A stretch of 28,128 nucleotides of DNA from Planoprotostelium fungivorum (taxonomy: Eukaryota; Evosea; Variosea; Cavosteliida; Cavosteliaceae), in contig MDYQ01000649.1 in assembly GCA_003024175.1 (NCBI GenBank), forward strand, positions 1 through 28,128, written 5' to 3'. A program made the position numbers and the translations under genes. Under the pieces are notes generated by a model. It ran no database searches. It saw only the letters and a list, made by a program, of their open reading frames with translations, and was not told the origin of the DNA. Positions 20,232-28,128 of this stretch are shown piece by piece. How positions within the stretch are numbered: the first letter of the stretch is position 1; each line of letters begins with the position of its first letter.

Positions 20232-21393
20232 ATGAAGCGAACAGCGCGTGCGAGAGTCCACAACGACCTGAAAGAAAAGGTTGTGGACTCAAGAGGGATA
20301 GAAATGCACAAGACGATCCGTTGGTTGCGCCATCATCCCGTCTCTGTGTTGCTCCCAATCGGAATCATCATAGCCATCGTGAGATCCTCTTTTCAATCTC
20401 CTATAACAAATTAAATAGGTTACCATCTTGGGTGTTGCCATTACTGCGGCCATTGCAAGCGGTGATTTTCAACTCACGATTTCTATAGTCATTGAACGCT
20501 CAAAGGGAGCTTTCGACCACGTGACATATCTGTATATGGAACCCAGTATCCTCAGTCCATATTCTTCGGAATAGGACTCACCATCACCTCCATCCTCCTG
20601 TTAGCAGGAACATTTTTGAGGTTCATACAAATCAAGTGAGCTCCTTGCAGTTTGTAACCTACTGAAGTTGGGAGGTGGAATTTACGAAGCATCGCTGACT
20701 CGACCTTGCTGAAACCCCATCAGAGGGAGATCGTAGACATCAAAGGACGAGGATGGCTGCGTCTGAACTTGTGGATGGCTCGCATCAACGCAGTGGGAAG
20801 CATCTTCCTCTCGCTGCTCTCCCTCGTCTCTCTCAAGATGTCACCACCTGTTCACTCTCTCTTCGCCATTCTATTCTTCTCGGTCACCATAGTCTATCAA
20901 CTGGCTCACTCTGTGCTATACGGTAGAATCTCACGCCTTCGCGAGGTGCTGCCATCCAAAGGTGAGGATATCGACACGTCCAAACTCTCTCATGCGAAAC
21001 CAGCTGAGACCAGAGTGTCTTTCAACCACGATTTTCACATCTTCACTCTGTGGTGGTACAGAATATGTAACGTTGGTACCCTCCTGGGATTCTTAGGGTG
21101 GATCTTCTATCCCATCATCGTGTGCCAGAGGGGTGTCTTCTGTGAGAACAGATGGCCCGCCTCTATATCTCAATTCTCCGCCGTCCTTTTTGTCCTCCTC
21201 TACTACATGCCCTTTGGTTGGGAGTTGATGGGTGAAGATTCAACATCATCACTTGAAGCTGATGGAGGCAGGTGTCACCTTTGGAGACATGCACGAGCAT
21301 TGGTCCTCTCTCGGTTCACAGGTCGTGGCTTCACCTTCTGTTCAAAATGACGTTCAGCGGCCAGACGAGAGGAGGGGGCTGCTTGCAGAGTAG
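20232..21393 (+). CDS. Frag1/DRAM/Sfk1 family multi-pass membrane protein
   Basis: Five exons (20232-20378, 20419-20461, 20506-20635, 20726-21231, 21272-21393; introns 40, 44, 90 and 40 nt) give 316 codons including TAG. Membrane spans: VLLPIGIIIAIVTILGVAI (split by intron 1), SIFFGIGLTITSILLLAG, INAVGSIFLSLLSLVSL, then SLFAILFFSVTIVYQLAHS, GTLLGFLGWIFYPIIV and FSAVLFVLLYYMPFGWELM. The short loop RPRDISVYGTQYPQS after TM1 is the signature of the Frag1/DRAM/Sfk1 family, whose members include lysosomal autophagy modulators (DRAM) and regulators of GPI-anchor remodelling or phosphoinositide signalling (PGAP2/FRAG1, Sfk1). The charged C-terminus is probably cytosolic. An in-frame downstream ATG (MHKTIRWLRHHP) is an alternative start. 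Family assignment is good; which subfamily is unclear. Confidence 0.82.
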
Positions 21394-21820
21394 ACATTTG
21401 GCTGGTGACCGGCCTGTTGTATAGTGTTCGCTGTTTAGATCTGATAAACGAAATCATAAGGGTACACGCTTTATTCCTATATATGCGGAAAGAACAAACT
21501 TAATGGTGAGGATCATAAATTGAACCATCATCCGGTGCATGAGAAGAAGAATTTGAATGGATCTATTCACGTACAGAAGCGTCTGTAAAGAGACACTCTG
21601 GGCGCACTTTTGCTCGTGATCGTTCAGTATCAACTACTATCTACTTCATCACGACGTATAGACGAGGGCCACTATGTGTGTTCTGAGTCAGATCACCAGG
21701 GTCGAGATAGATGAGAAGGGGCATGACAGCTTGACGTAACTCGGTATCTCGTGGAAATCTGAGAGCTCTCCACAACGTGCCTGGCAAAAGACACAACAAG
21801 TGAAAGAAGAGACTTCTACT
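21394..21820. other. Convergent intergenic region with possible 3' exon of the receptor gene
   Basis: On the minus strand a good acceptor (GTGTCTTTTGCCAG) precedes a 46-codon open frame, 21780-21641 (TLWRALRFPRDTELRQ...LYVVMK, TAG). An AATAAA (minus, 21475-21470) follows. It may be an alternative last exon or a 3'-UTR exon of the receptor ending at 21821. No donor in the preceding exon gives the right phase for the best frame, so coding use is doubtful. Confidence 0.35.
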
Positions 21821-24800
21821 TTATCCAAAGTATTGTACTCCGTAGTGATCTGGTTCAGCCACTTCTTCCTCTCTTGCAGACTCCACGTTTCTTCTCCTCG
21901 TCAGCTGCTTGGCAATATCTCTGAAGGTCGGTCTACAAATGGGATCAAACGTTGTGCACTCTTGGATCATCGCCTTCACTGATGTCTCCCATCGACCATC
22001 GATCTTGACCCCGCATGTTCCCTGTTTTGGTCAGTCACACATCAATCCCCAATGGAACGTTCGTCACCTGTTGTGTTTCTTCTGGCTTTCCATCGCTGGC
22101 AATAAAAGATAACAATATTCCAAAACTCCACACGTCTGAGCTCTTCCTCTGTCTACGCTCTGCCACTACCTCCGGTGCCTGGGATGTCTCAGATGATATT
22201 GTACGTAAATCTTCACGGTGTGGCTTCCTGCAGATCTGCGATATTCACTTTTGTCTTGTACGCCGTCAGAGAACCCGCTGATTTTTGCCACAGCCGTATT
22301 GTCTCTCACTCGAAGCAGAATCTGATGTCCATTTCAGTGGAAAAAATTTGATTGAATGAAGATTCACGTGGTGAGGTGTGAGTTGTGTGTGCACGATGTT
22401 TTGTTCTGCCACGTAGGCCATTCCCTGTGCTACATCCTTTCCTCTGTCTCGGGGTCAATTTGGAATGTCTCATGTTTGATGGACGACACACATCGAGTAG
22501 AGGAGAGGCGAGACGGGATGACGTTGAGAGAAGGTGAAGAGACTGCCGTCTTCCATCCATTCCATCATCAACCAGCATTCTGTTCCCTCATCAGTCATCT
22601 CCTTCATCACATTGATTCACCTGACAGATTCTGACCAAGAAACATGACAATGTTAGGATGGTGCATCTCCTATATCTGTTTCAGAGATGAAGAAGTGAAT
22701 GATATGGATGGTTATCTTTTCTATCGAGTGAAGCCGCCTTTCACCTTTAACTTTGTCGCTTCTTGTGCAAGAGATCTTGCATCTCCATCCGTCCTCTTCT
22801 TCACGACTACGGTGCTGATCTCACCCTGCAGAACCCTCCACACTTCATTCTTCTCACTCTTTGATAACCTCTCCTTCCATTCCATCCTCTCTTTCACCTC
22901 CACCTCACAATGAGGAAAAGAAGTCTGAACGCAATGAGCTGAGCGATACGCGAGTGAGTCTCTCACCTTCTTGACGGAAAATCGACGATATTTTACGATA
23001 GATAGAACGATGACGAGACACAGTGCCACAACACCCACTACGCAGGATGTGATGATGATGATCAACATCCTGTGGTCCAAATTCTTCTCCACCGGTATGA
23101 TATCCAACGCTCCAGGTTGGACGCCGATGGAGAAGTTGGTCAGGTGATTGCTCTGACACACCGTGATGTTGCCCTCTATCAGGAGACGACACCCATCTCT
23201 CTGCCACGTAGATGACGATTCGTTCCAATACTGACACACAGCTTCTGTTCGTGAGATCAATCGATGTCTCCGTGACAATCCAACTCAAACAATTCATCCA
23301 GTCGTCACGATGGGATGAAAGAAGATGATTTCGATATCTCACCGTAGCCACGAGGGAGATCGTTGATGGTTCCCATGGAGATGTTGATGAACTCGGCTGA
23401 ACCTCTGATGTCCATCTCCCTCCCCCTCTCATCGTACACGCTCACTCCCACCACATGACTATATCTACATCTCTCTCAATCCTACAGTCATCGTACATCG
23501 TTGTGGAATCCGTCAAGACGAATGAGTGAAAGAGGATGAGTCCAAGAGCTCACATGGAATCGTTCTGTATCGATGAGAATGGATTGAACGCCACTGACGA
23601 TACAGCCACGGAAGCTACTTTAATCAGCTTGTTCTCACGTCATTTCAATTCACCTCGCGTGGAAGTGAAGACGGAGAGAGGTAGACTGACTGCCACCGCA
23701 CCACCACTGATGCCACTTTCAATCTTCTCTTTGGTTGCACTGACGTTGAACGTCTCTAACACTAGAGAGACATCCACCGAATTGAATTCAAAGGCGGTGG
23801 AGTTCCTCAATAGGGCAGTGACGACCGCAGATATGACGCCTGTGGTCTGTTCATCATCAATTTTTGTCCCGTGGATCTGCACAAAAATGACACACTTGCA
23901 CGTCTCTCTGTTGCACAGCAGCCACCAGTACACTCTGTGACTCCTATCAATCTTCCCCTCTCCATCGTCTTCACCTCACCTCGATCTCGGAAGTTGTCAG
24001 AGAACTGTTCGTGTACAGCCTCTCGATGTCCTCTGCCACAGTACAAGGCAGGAGGCTATATCGACACACACTCGGTAGTCTGACGTGAGACAGACAAGAG
24101 AGAAGGTTGCCCTCTACATCACACGAGACTGTCACGTTGACATACTCCACCCCTATCAGCTTGTTCTGACTCACGTTGAGTGAGGTCAGTCCAGGGAGGC
24201 TGAGAAGCCTCGCCGGCAGCGTTCCGTTCAATCGGTTGCCGTAGAGGGTGAGGTTGGTCAGACTCGGCAGGTTCATGATGGAAGATGGAAGGACGCCGGA
24301 GAGGGAGTTGTTGGAGATGATGAGAGAAGTTAAATGGGAGAGGTTGGTCAGGTCGGGGAGTGAGCCGGACAAAAGGTTGAAAGAGGCGTCAAAGAAGTAG
24401 AGGTTGTTGAGGTTGTTGAGGGAGGATGGGAGTTGGCCCGTCAATCGATTGTGATGGATGACAAAGATGTTGAGAGAGGAGGCGAAGGAAGGAATGGACC
24501 CGTTCAACCGGTTGTCATTCTGTTTGCAAACCAATAAGTCTTTGAGATGATGGAAGGATGATAATGCAAATCAGATGACCCACCAGGTACAAGTTGGTAA
24601 GAGCCTTCAAGTTACTAATACAAGGTGGAATTGATCCCTCCAATTGATTCGAATATAAGTTAAGATAGAACATCTGTGACATTGAGCCTGTCCAAATCAG
24701 AGAGTACGAGAAATGACGTCGTTACAGATGGACGAGGGTACGCTTCCGCTCAAACTGTTTGCTCCCAGTTCGAGCCGAGTCAGGTTGACGAGATCAGAGA

Positions 24801-25140
24801 TGAAGGAAGGAATGGTGCCACTCAGCCCGCCATTATTGAGAGAAACGACTACCGGATGACTCTTAGTCGGGTCGCAATAGACTCCTACGTAGTCAGTTGT
24901 GTTGCAGACCTGGAGGATTTAATTCCAGTTGGGAGGGCATTGACTCACATCATTCCCCAGCCAGCGTGTGGATGGACCTGTTACGATGAATAACACAACC
25001 ATCGATCGATTGGAGATACCTTTCAGAGAGCTCCATATCTCTTGCATGATAGGCACGAGCCCAACATCTCCAACAGCGTCACTCTCTCGAATACAAAACA
25101 GGAGAGCGCATGTGATCAAGAGCAGTCTCCTTCCCTTCAT
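21821..25140 (-). CDS. LRR receptor with GAIN/GPS-like module, one TM span and a pseudokinase domain
   Basis: Sixteen exons give 813 codons including TAA: 25140-25020, 24977-24949, 24909-24726, 24687-24584, 24519-23980, 23876-23654, 23617-23554, 23458-23343, 23244-22967, 22924-22745, 22669-22621, 22579-22515, 22436-22368, 22321-22217, 22178-22068 and 22021-21821. Order: signal peptide (RRLLLITCALLFC); LRR cap and repeats (NDVCNTTDYVGVYCD, LSGTIPSFISDL, NRLNGSIPSF); a beta-rich region (STAFEFNSVDVSLVLE, GISGGAVAVSLPLSVF); a GPS-like motif (CQYW 464-467, GC 478-479, C490, SNHLTNF 492-498); a TM span (~520-545); and a kinase-like domain (EMHHPNIVMFLG, CWLMMEWMEDGSL, DVAQGMAYVAEQNIVH, APEV, KSSDVWSFGILL, CRPTF). 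HRDLxxRN is replaced by HTQLTPHH and DFG by GFS, and no glycine-rich loop is seen, so catalysis is unlikely. Exons 6 and 13 have alternative acceptors. An upstream ATG (25167) would add nine residues; 25140 fits the signal peptide better. Confidence 0.85.
23000..23244 (-). other. GPS-like motif plus transmembrane segment (within the receptor)
   Basis: One exon holds AVCQYWNESSSTWQRDGC, TVCQSNHLTNFSIGV, a 20-residue juxtamembrane stretch, the hydrophobic span (IIIITSCVVGVVALCLVIVL) and a basic stop-transfer KYRRF. The HL-T tripeptide is the autoproteolysis site of GAIN domains in adhesion GPCRs and polycystin-1. Three of the four canonical GPS cysteines are present; the last (CxC before HLT) is Ser. 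Confidence 0.7.
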
Positions 25141-25543
25141 CCCGTTGAAAATGAGTGGAGGAAACATTGTCCTGGTGTAAAGAAAGAGGAGAAGATTCTT
25201 CCTCTAAGGTTCTCAAACCAAGAGATGACACGTGACAGAATTCTCTCTCTTAACCAAACACACGACGATCCAAGAGCCTCCCTCTTCAGCATCGTATTCA
25301 ATAGAGGACTGACGATACACGAACACGAAGGTGATGATTTGACTGCAAAGACGGGGGTCATGAACGTGTCTCTGCCTCCATCAATTTCTTCTCATCGTCA
25401 TTTCCTTTTCTTCTCTCTCCCTCTACACTCTTCTTTCACTCCTCAAGATCCTCTTACGTTGAAACTCGTCGATGCTAGCGCAGCCGTCCTCAGCTCAGGT
25501 CTTCATTGTTCTTCTCGTTCGGATTTAAATAACGTCTCCAGTG
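25141..25543. other. Gene-poor stretch upstream of the receptor
   Basis: Presumably includes the receptor promoter on the minus strand. Overlapping short frames on both strands have no recognisable motifs and are not called. An acceptor-like CGTCTCCAG at about 25534-25542 directly precedes the coiled-coil frame that follows. Confidence 0.35.
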
Positions 25544-25822
25544 ATGAAGCAACAGAAAGAACTGATGGAGAAGCACATTGAGAGGTTGAATGCAAGCTGA
25601 GGGCAGGCAATTGAGGCGAGATTTAAAGCAGAGCGCGAGGTAACCGATGCGAGACTTGAGGCAAGACTTGAAGCAGAGCGTGAGGCAACCGAGGCCAAGA
25701 TCAAGAAGCTCTCAGATCAATTCCGCGCTTTCACTGCATCCATGATGGAGGCACAAGTATCGAACGGCAAGGAGGAGGAGGAGGTCAACGACCAGGGAAA
25801 GGCAGAAGAGTCTGAGCTATGA
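25544..25822 (+). pseudogene. Coiled-coil exon with an in-frame TGA
   Basis: From ATG 25544 one frame of 93 codons runs to TGA 25820-25822, interrupted by a TGA at 25598-25600. Composition is heptad-like and Glu/Ala/Arg-rich with internal repetition (RFKAEREVTDARLEARLEAE, REATEAKIKKLSDQF), typical of a long coiled coil. The tail is acidic. No intron of normal length removes the stop: the only GT..AG pair around it is 22 nt. It is either a decayed gene fragment, a sequencing error, or a real exon entered after the acceptor at 25542. Confidence 0.45.
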
Positions 25823-26210
25823 CTTCAGAATTGCATCTGTTGAGCAAAAGAAAACATCTGCCTGCACACAGAAAGGATGTTGAATATACAGTCACCTCGT
25901 TTGCCAACAGTGTCTGTATGTTTGTTGTGTGTACATGAAGATGATCCATCCGTCTTTTCTTTGTCAGGGATGACACTTGGGACGAGGTGTCGGTCTGGAA
26001 GAGCGTGATGCTCGCGATGAGTGTGATCATATGATACGTCTCTGTGTTTGATCGTGATCAAGTCCACGCCAATTGTCTCTCTCATTTGTGCTGTCTGCCA
26101 CCTGCTTCCGTGTACCTCTCTCAGATCATACGTTTAATTCAGATTCAACGACCTGATGAGACAGCAGTTCAATTGTGATGGAACATCGACAGACGTTGTT
26201 AAAGTACGGT
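25823..26210. other. Intergenic stretch, nothing assigned
   Basis: Two overlapping minus-strand frames (26085-25785) lack recognisable motifs and mutually overlap; no exon chain could be built. It separates the two coiled-coil reading frames. Confidence 0.3.
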
Positions 26211-27092
26211 TTATATAGATAAGCGGGGGGCAGCTGACATCTCAGCGAGCCCGGGACATGTTTTTAGGTTTCGAACGACCTTTGTTCTCTCCAGCCTCCG
26301 TCGGCTGCTCATGCTTCCAGAGTCCTTCGCATCTTCGCTCAGCGAAGTACCGCTCGAACTTCGGCTGACAGTTCGACTCGTTGTGATCGTGGTGCTCGTC
26401 AGCATCTCCTTCACGATCGTCAACATCTTCCCTTCGATTCCATCATCTCTTACCTCTAAATCGAGTCTCTTCCGTTCGGACTCTCTCAATGACTCTTGAG
26501 ATTTCTCGTATTTGTTCTTCATGTCCTCGTACATTTCCCTCCATGTGTTACGTTCGGCCTCCATTTCTCTCTTCTCTCGCTCGTGTGCCTCTAATTCTTC
26601 CTCGTGCTGCTCTCTGGACACGTGTAATTCACTCTCTAAGAGTTGTGTCTTCTCTCTCAATTCCATCATCTACATGCCGTAAGAACTTCATTCCTATTAT
26701 CGACATTTCACCTCTGCATCTCGGTGACATTGTTCCAGTTCAAGTTGAGCCGCAGCATTCTCGCTGTTCTCCTCCAATTGATCTTCTAACAGCAAAATCT
26801 TCTCCCTCATCGCAATGAGTGCATCTGTGCTCTGTGATCTCTCTCTTTGTGACTCTTCGAGTTGCTCTCGAAGTGTTCCAATGCTCTCTTGAAATATCTC
26901 CGCGAGATTACTTCTCGCACTGGTCAGACTCTCTAGTTCTGCAACATACGCCTATGTCTCTCAGTCCACTGAAAGGACACCTGAACCCACCTCCAAGTGT
27001 GCAATGCGGGCCGTCAAATCATCGACGTCCAATCGAACTGAACATCTTCTGGACAGTTTTGAGCTACGGGGTGAGAAGGCTCCTCTATTCAT
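26211..27092 (-). CDS. Coiled-coil protein, 265 aa, three exons
   Basis: Exons 27092-26981, 26938-26712 and 26669-26211 (introns both 42 nt) give 266 codons including stop. Residues ~20-195 form an almost continuous coiled coil rich in Glu, Gln, Arg and Leu (LDVDDLTARIAHLEVGSE, LREQLEESQRERSQ, MREKILLLEDQLEEN, LREKTQLLESELHVSREQ, EREKREMEAERNTWREMYED). The C-terminal ~70 residues are Ser/Thr-rich (TSTTITTSRTVSRSSSGTSL) and then basic. No catalytic domain, signal peptide or membrane segment is seen. A structural or cytoskeletal scaffold role is plausible but is only inferred from the fold. Splice junctions keep the heptad register, which supports the model. Confidence 0.75.
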
Positions 27093-27918
27093 TGTGGCGT
27101 TCATCTATGGTTCTATAAATATTCGTGATTATCGTTCGTTTCGTGGTTCGGGTGTTGAGGTTTGTGACCGGGAGAGATACAGACCCGCGGGCGGAAATCT
27201 GGGAGAAAATTCAGCTTCTTCTACCGATAGGCCAATGATTGCCCTCACAGCATTTTAAAATGTGTTTCGTTCGGCCCGCATCATCGATCGATCTGCGATT
27301 CGGGGTGATGATGAGGATCGAAATACAGTATTGTGACGAGGCTCAGATGTTTCATAAGTGCTCTCGCGGCCGAGAATTTCGACTGACTGATGAGAAGAGA
27401 TGACGATATCGAATGAATGGAAATGATATGAACCGTACGTCAATCGTGATGTCCATCGAATATTGGAATGATCGCGATGGATCGACACCCAACTCTGAAC
27501 AGAGTGACTGATCATCAGAGACTGTGGTCACAATCGCCGATTGTGAGAACGATCGGACACAGCGTGACTTCGTGCTCGCGGTGCCGATTCCCCTTGCACA
27601 GCTAGTCTTCACGTGTACGAAATTTCATTAAGTCACTTGCCCCGATCGTCAGCAGGAGTGACCTTGTACGGATTCAACTTCACGCGAGTGTAACCCGCCC
27701 TATTGCTTTCGACCCCTCAATCATCCTTGATTCGAGATTTACCACAGGATAAGAGACTTATCGCTTGAGAGGGCAAATTCAGCTGAAAATCCAATGAGAG
27801 TTGGAGAGTGGTCGAGATTTCTATCGATTTTCGATACTCATTGTCGGAAGTTGCTACGTAACTGAGGACAGGTGATAGATACAGTCTCAGGAAACAGCGC
27901 CTGAAGTTCTAAGTAGAC
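27093..27918. other. Long intergenic region, nothing assigned
   Basis: Overlapping minus-strand frames at 27255-27612 show no domain, no consistent splice pattern and low-information Ser/Arg/His composition. Probably promoter and spacer DNA for the coiled-coil gene (minus) and the gene starting at 27919 (plus). Confidence 0.35.
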
Positions 27919-28128
27919 ATGTTGTTCGTTCCTTGGTTGCGAGAGAATGGTGAGAAGAAACGAACAAAGAAGACCGAGCATGAAGTCTTCACAACTGCAA
28001 GTTCTGTCAGGTACACTTCGATTGCAAAGATAACATGCTGACGACGATCCAGTTGCACAGACGTTCGAGAACGCAGAGTTTGGTTTTCGATGTTTAGAAG
28101 ATGAAGACGGTTACAGTCGCTCTTATTC
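27919..28128 (+). CDS. 5' end of an unidentified gene running off the window
   Basis: ATG at 27919 opens MLFVPWLREN. After a 103-nt intron (27950-28052, GTGAGA..GATCCAG) the frame continues VAQTFENAEFGFRCLEDEDG to the edge without a stop. A smaller alternative would keep a 10-nt internal exon at 28002-28011. Too short to identify. The long donor-acceptor match and the open frame support a real gene. Confidence 0.4.

Noticed and set aside
27255-27612. Two overlapping minus-strand ORFs of 86 aa
   Set aside because: No motif, no splice chain, and the frames overlap each other; treated as chance ORFs.
1-28128. tRNA, rRNA or bacterial operon features
   Set aside because: None recognised on either strand; gene structure is intron-rich and eukaryotic.

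Overview
This window is eukaryotic nuclear DNA. It most resembles a compact free-living amoebozoan genome of the protosteloid or dictyostelid kind, although that placement is inferred. Protein-coding genes are split by many very short introns, mostly 35-55 nt with GTGAG-type donors. Several genes end in or near AATAAA. One gene is an LRR receptor with a kinase-like cytoplasmic domain. No prokaryotic operon structure or ribosome-binding-site logic is present. All gene models below were spliced by eye, by keeping the reading frame and family motifs across GT..AG junctions.

Layout. (1) 1-5690: AT-rich remnant of a Maverick/Polinton-like element. A broken retroviral-type integrase (minus) and a broken protein-primed-type family B DNA polymerase (plus) diverge from a short spacer, and that spacer with its flanks occurs twice. 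(2) 5744-7439: two adjacent degenerate copies of a HARBI1/PIF-Harbinger-like transposase (minus). A single N base (1358 and 6446) sits at the junction of each duplicated block, so the duplications may be assembly joins. (3) 7440-9660: repeat-rich spacer, a three-exon gene of unknown function, a sharp 130-nt fold-back, and the last exon of a SEC-C-motif gene. (4) 9820-14500: dense housekeeping block with a TXNDC9/phosducin-like-3 gene (minus), a 16-exon PIF1 helicase whose model runs into a C-terminal PARP-type zinc finger (minus), and PDCD5 (plus). (5) 14695-18027: a small hypothetical ORF and a GC-rich, complete five-exon glycogen phosphorylase. (6) 18079-20230: AT-rich accessory stretch with a trypsin-like peptidase fragment and a ~145-bp repeat that also occurs in the Polinton remnant. 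(7) 20232-21393: Frag1/DRAM/Sfk1 family membrane protein. (8) 21821-25140 (minus): 16-exon receptor with signal peptide, LRRs, GAIN/GPS-like module, one membrane span and a kinase fold lacking HRD and DFG residues. (9) 25544-28128: a coiled-coil ORF with an in-frame stop, an intact three-exon coiled-coil gene (minus), mostly featureless DNA, and the start of a gene running off the right edge.

The resident genes are unrelated housekeeping and signalling genes packed closely on both strands: nucleic-acid maintenance (PIF1-PARPzf), tubulin/actin chaperone regulation (TXNDC9), PDCD5, glycogen mobilisation, membrane signalling. They do not form a pathway. The most notable items are the LRR-GAIN-TM-pseudokinase receptor and the PIF1-PARP-zinc-finger fusion. 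Both rest on models whose exon lengths sum to whole reading frames (813 and 868 codons including stop).
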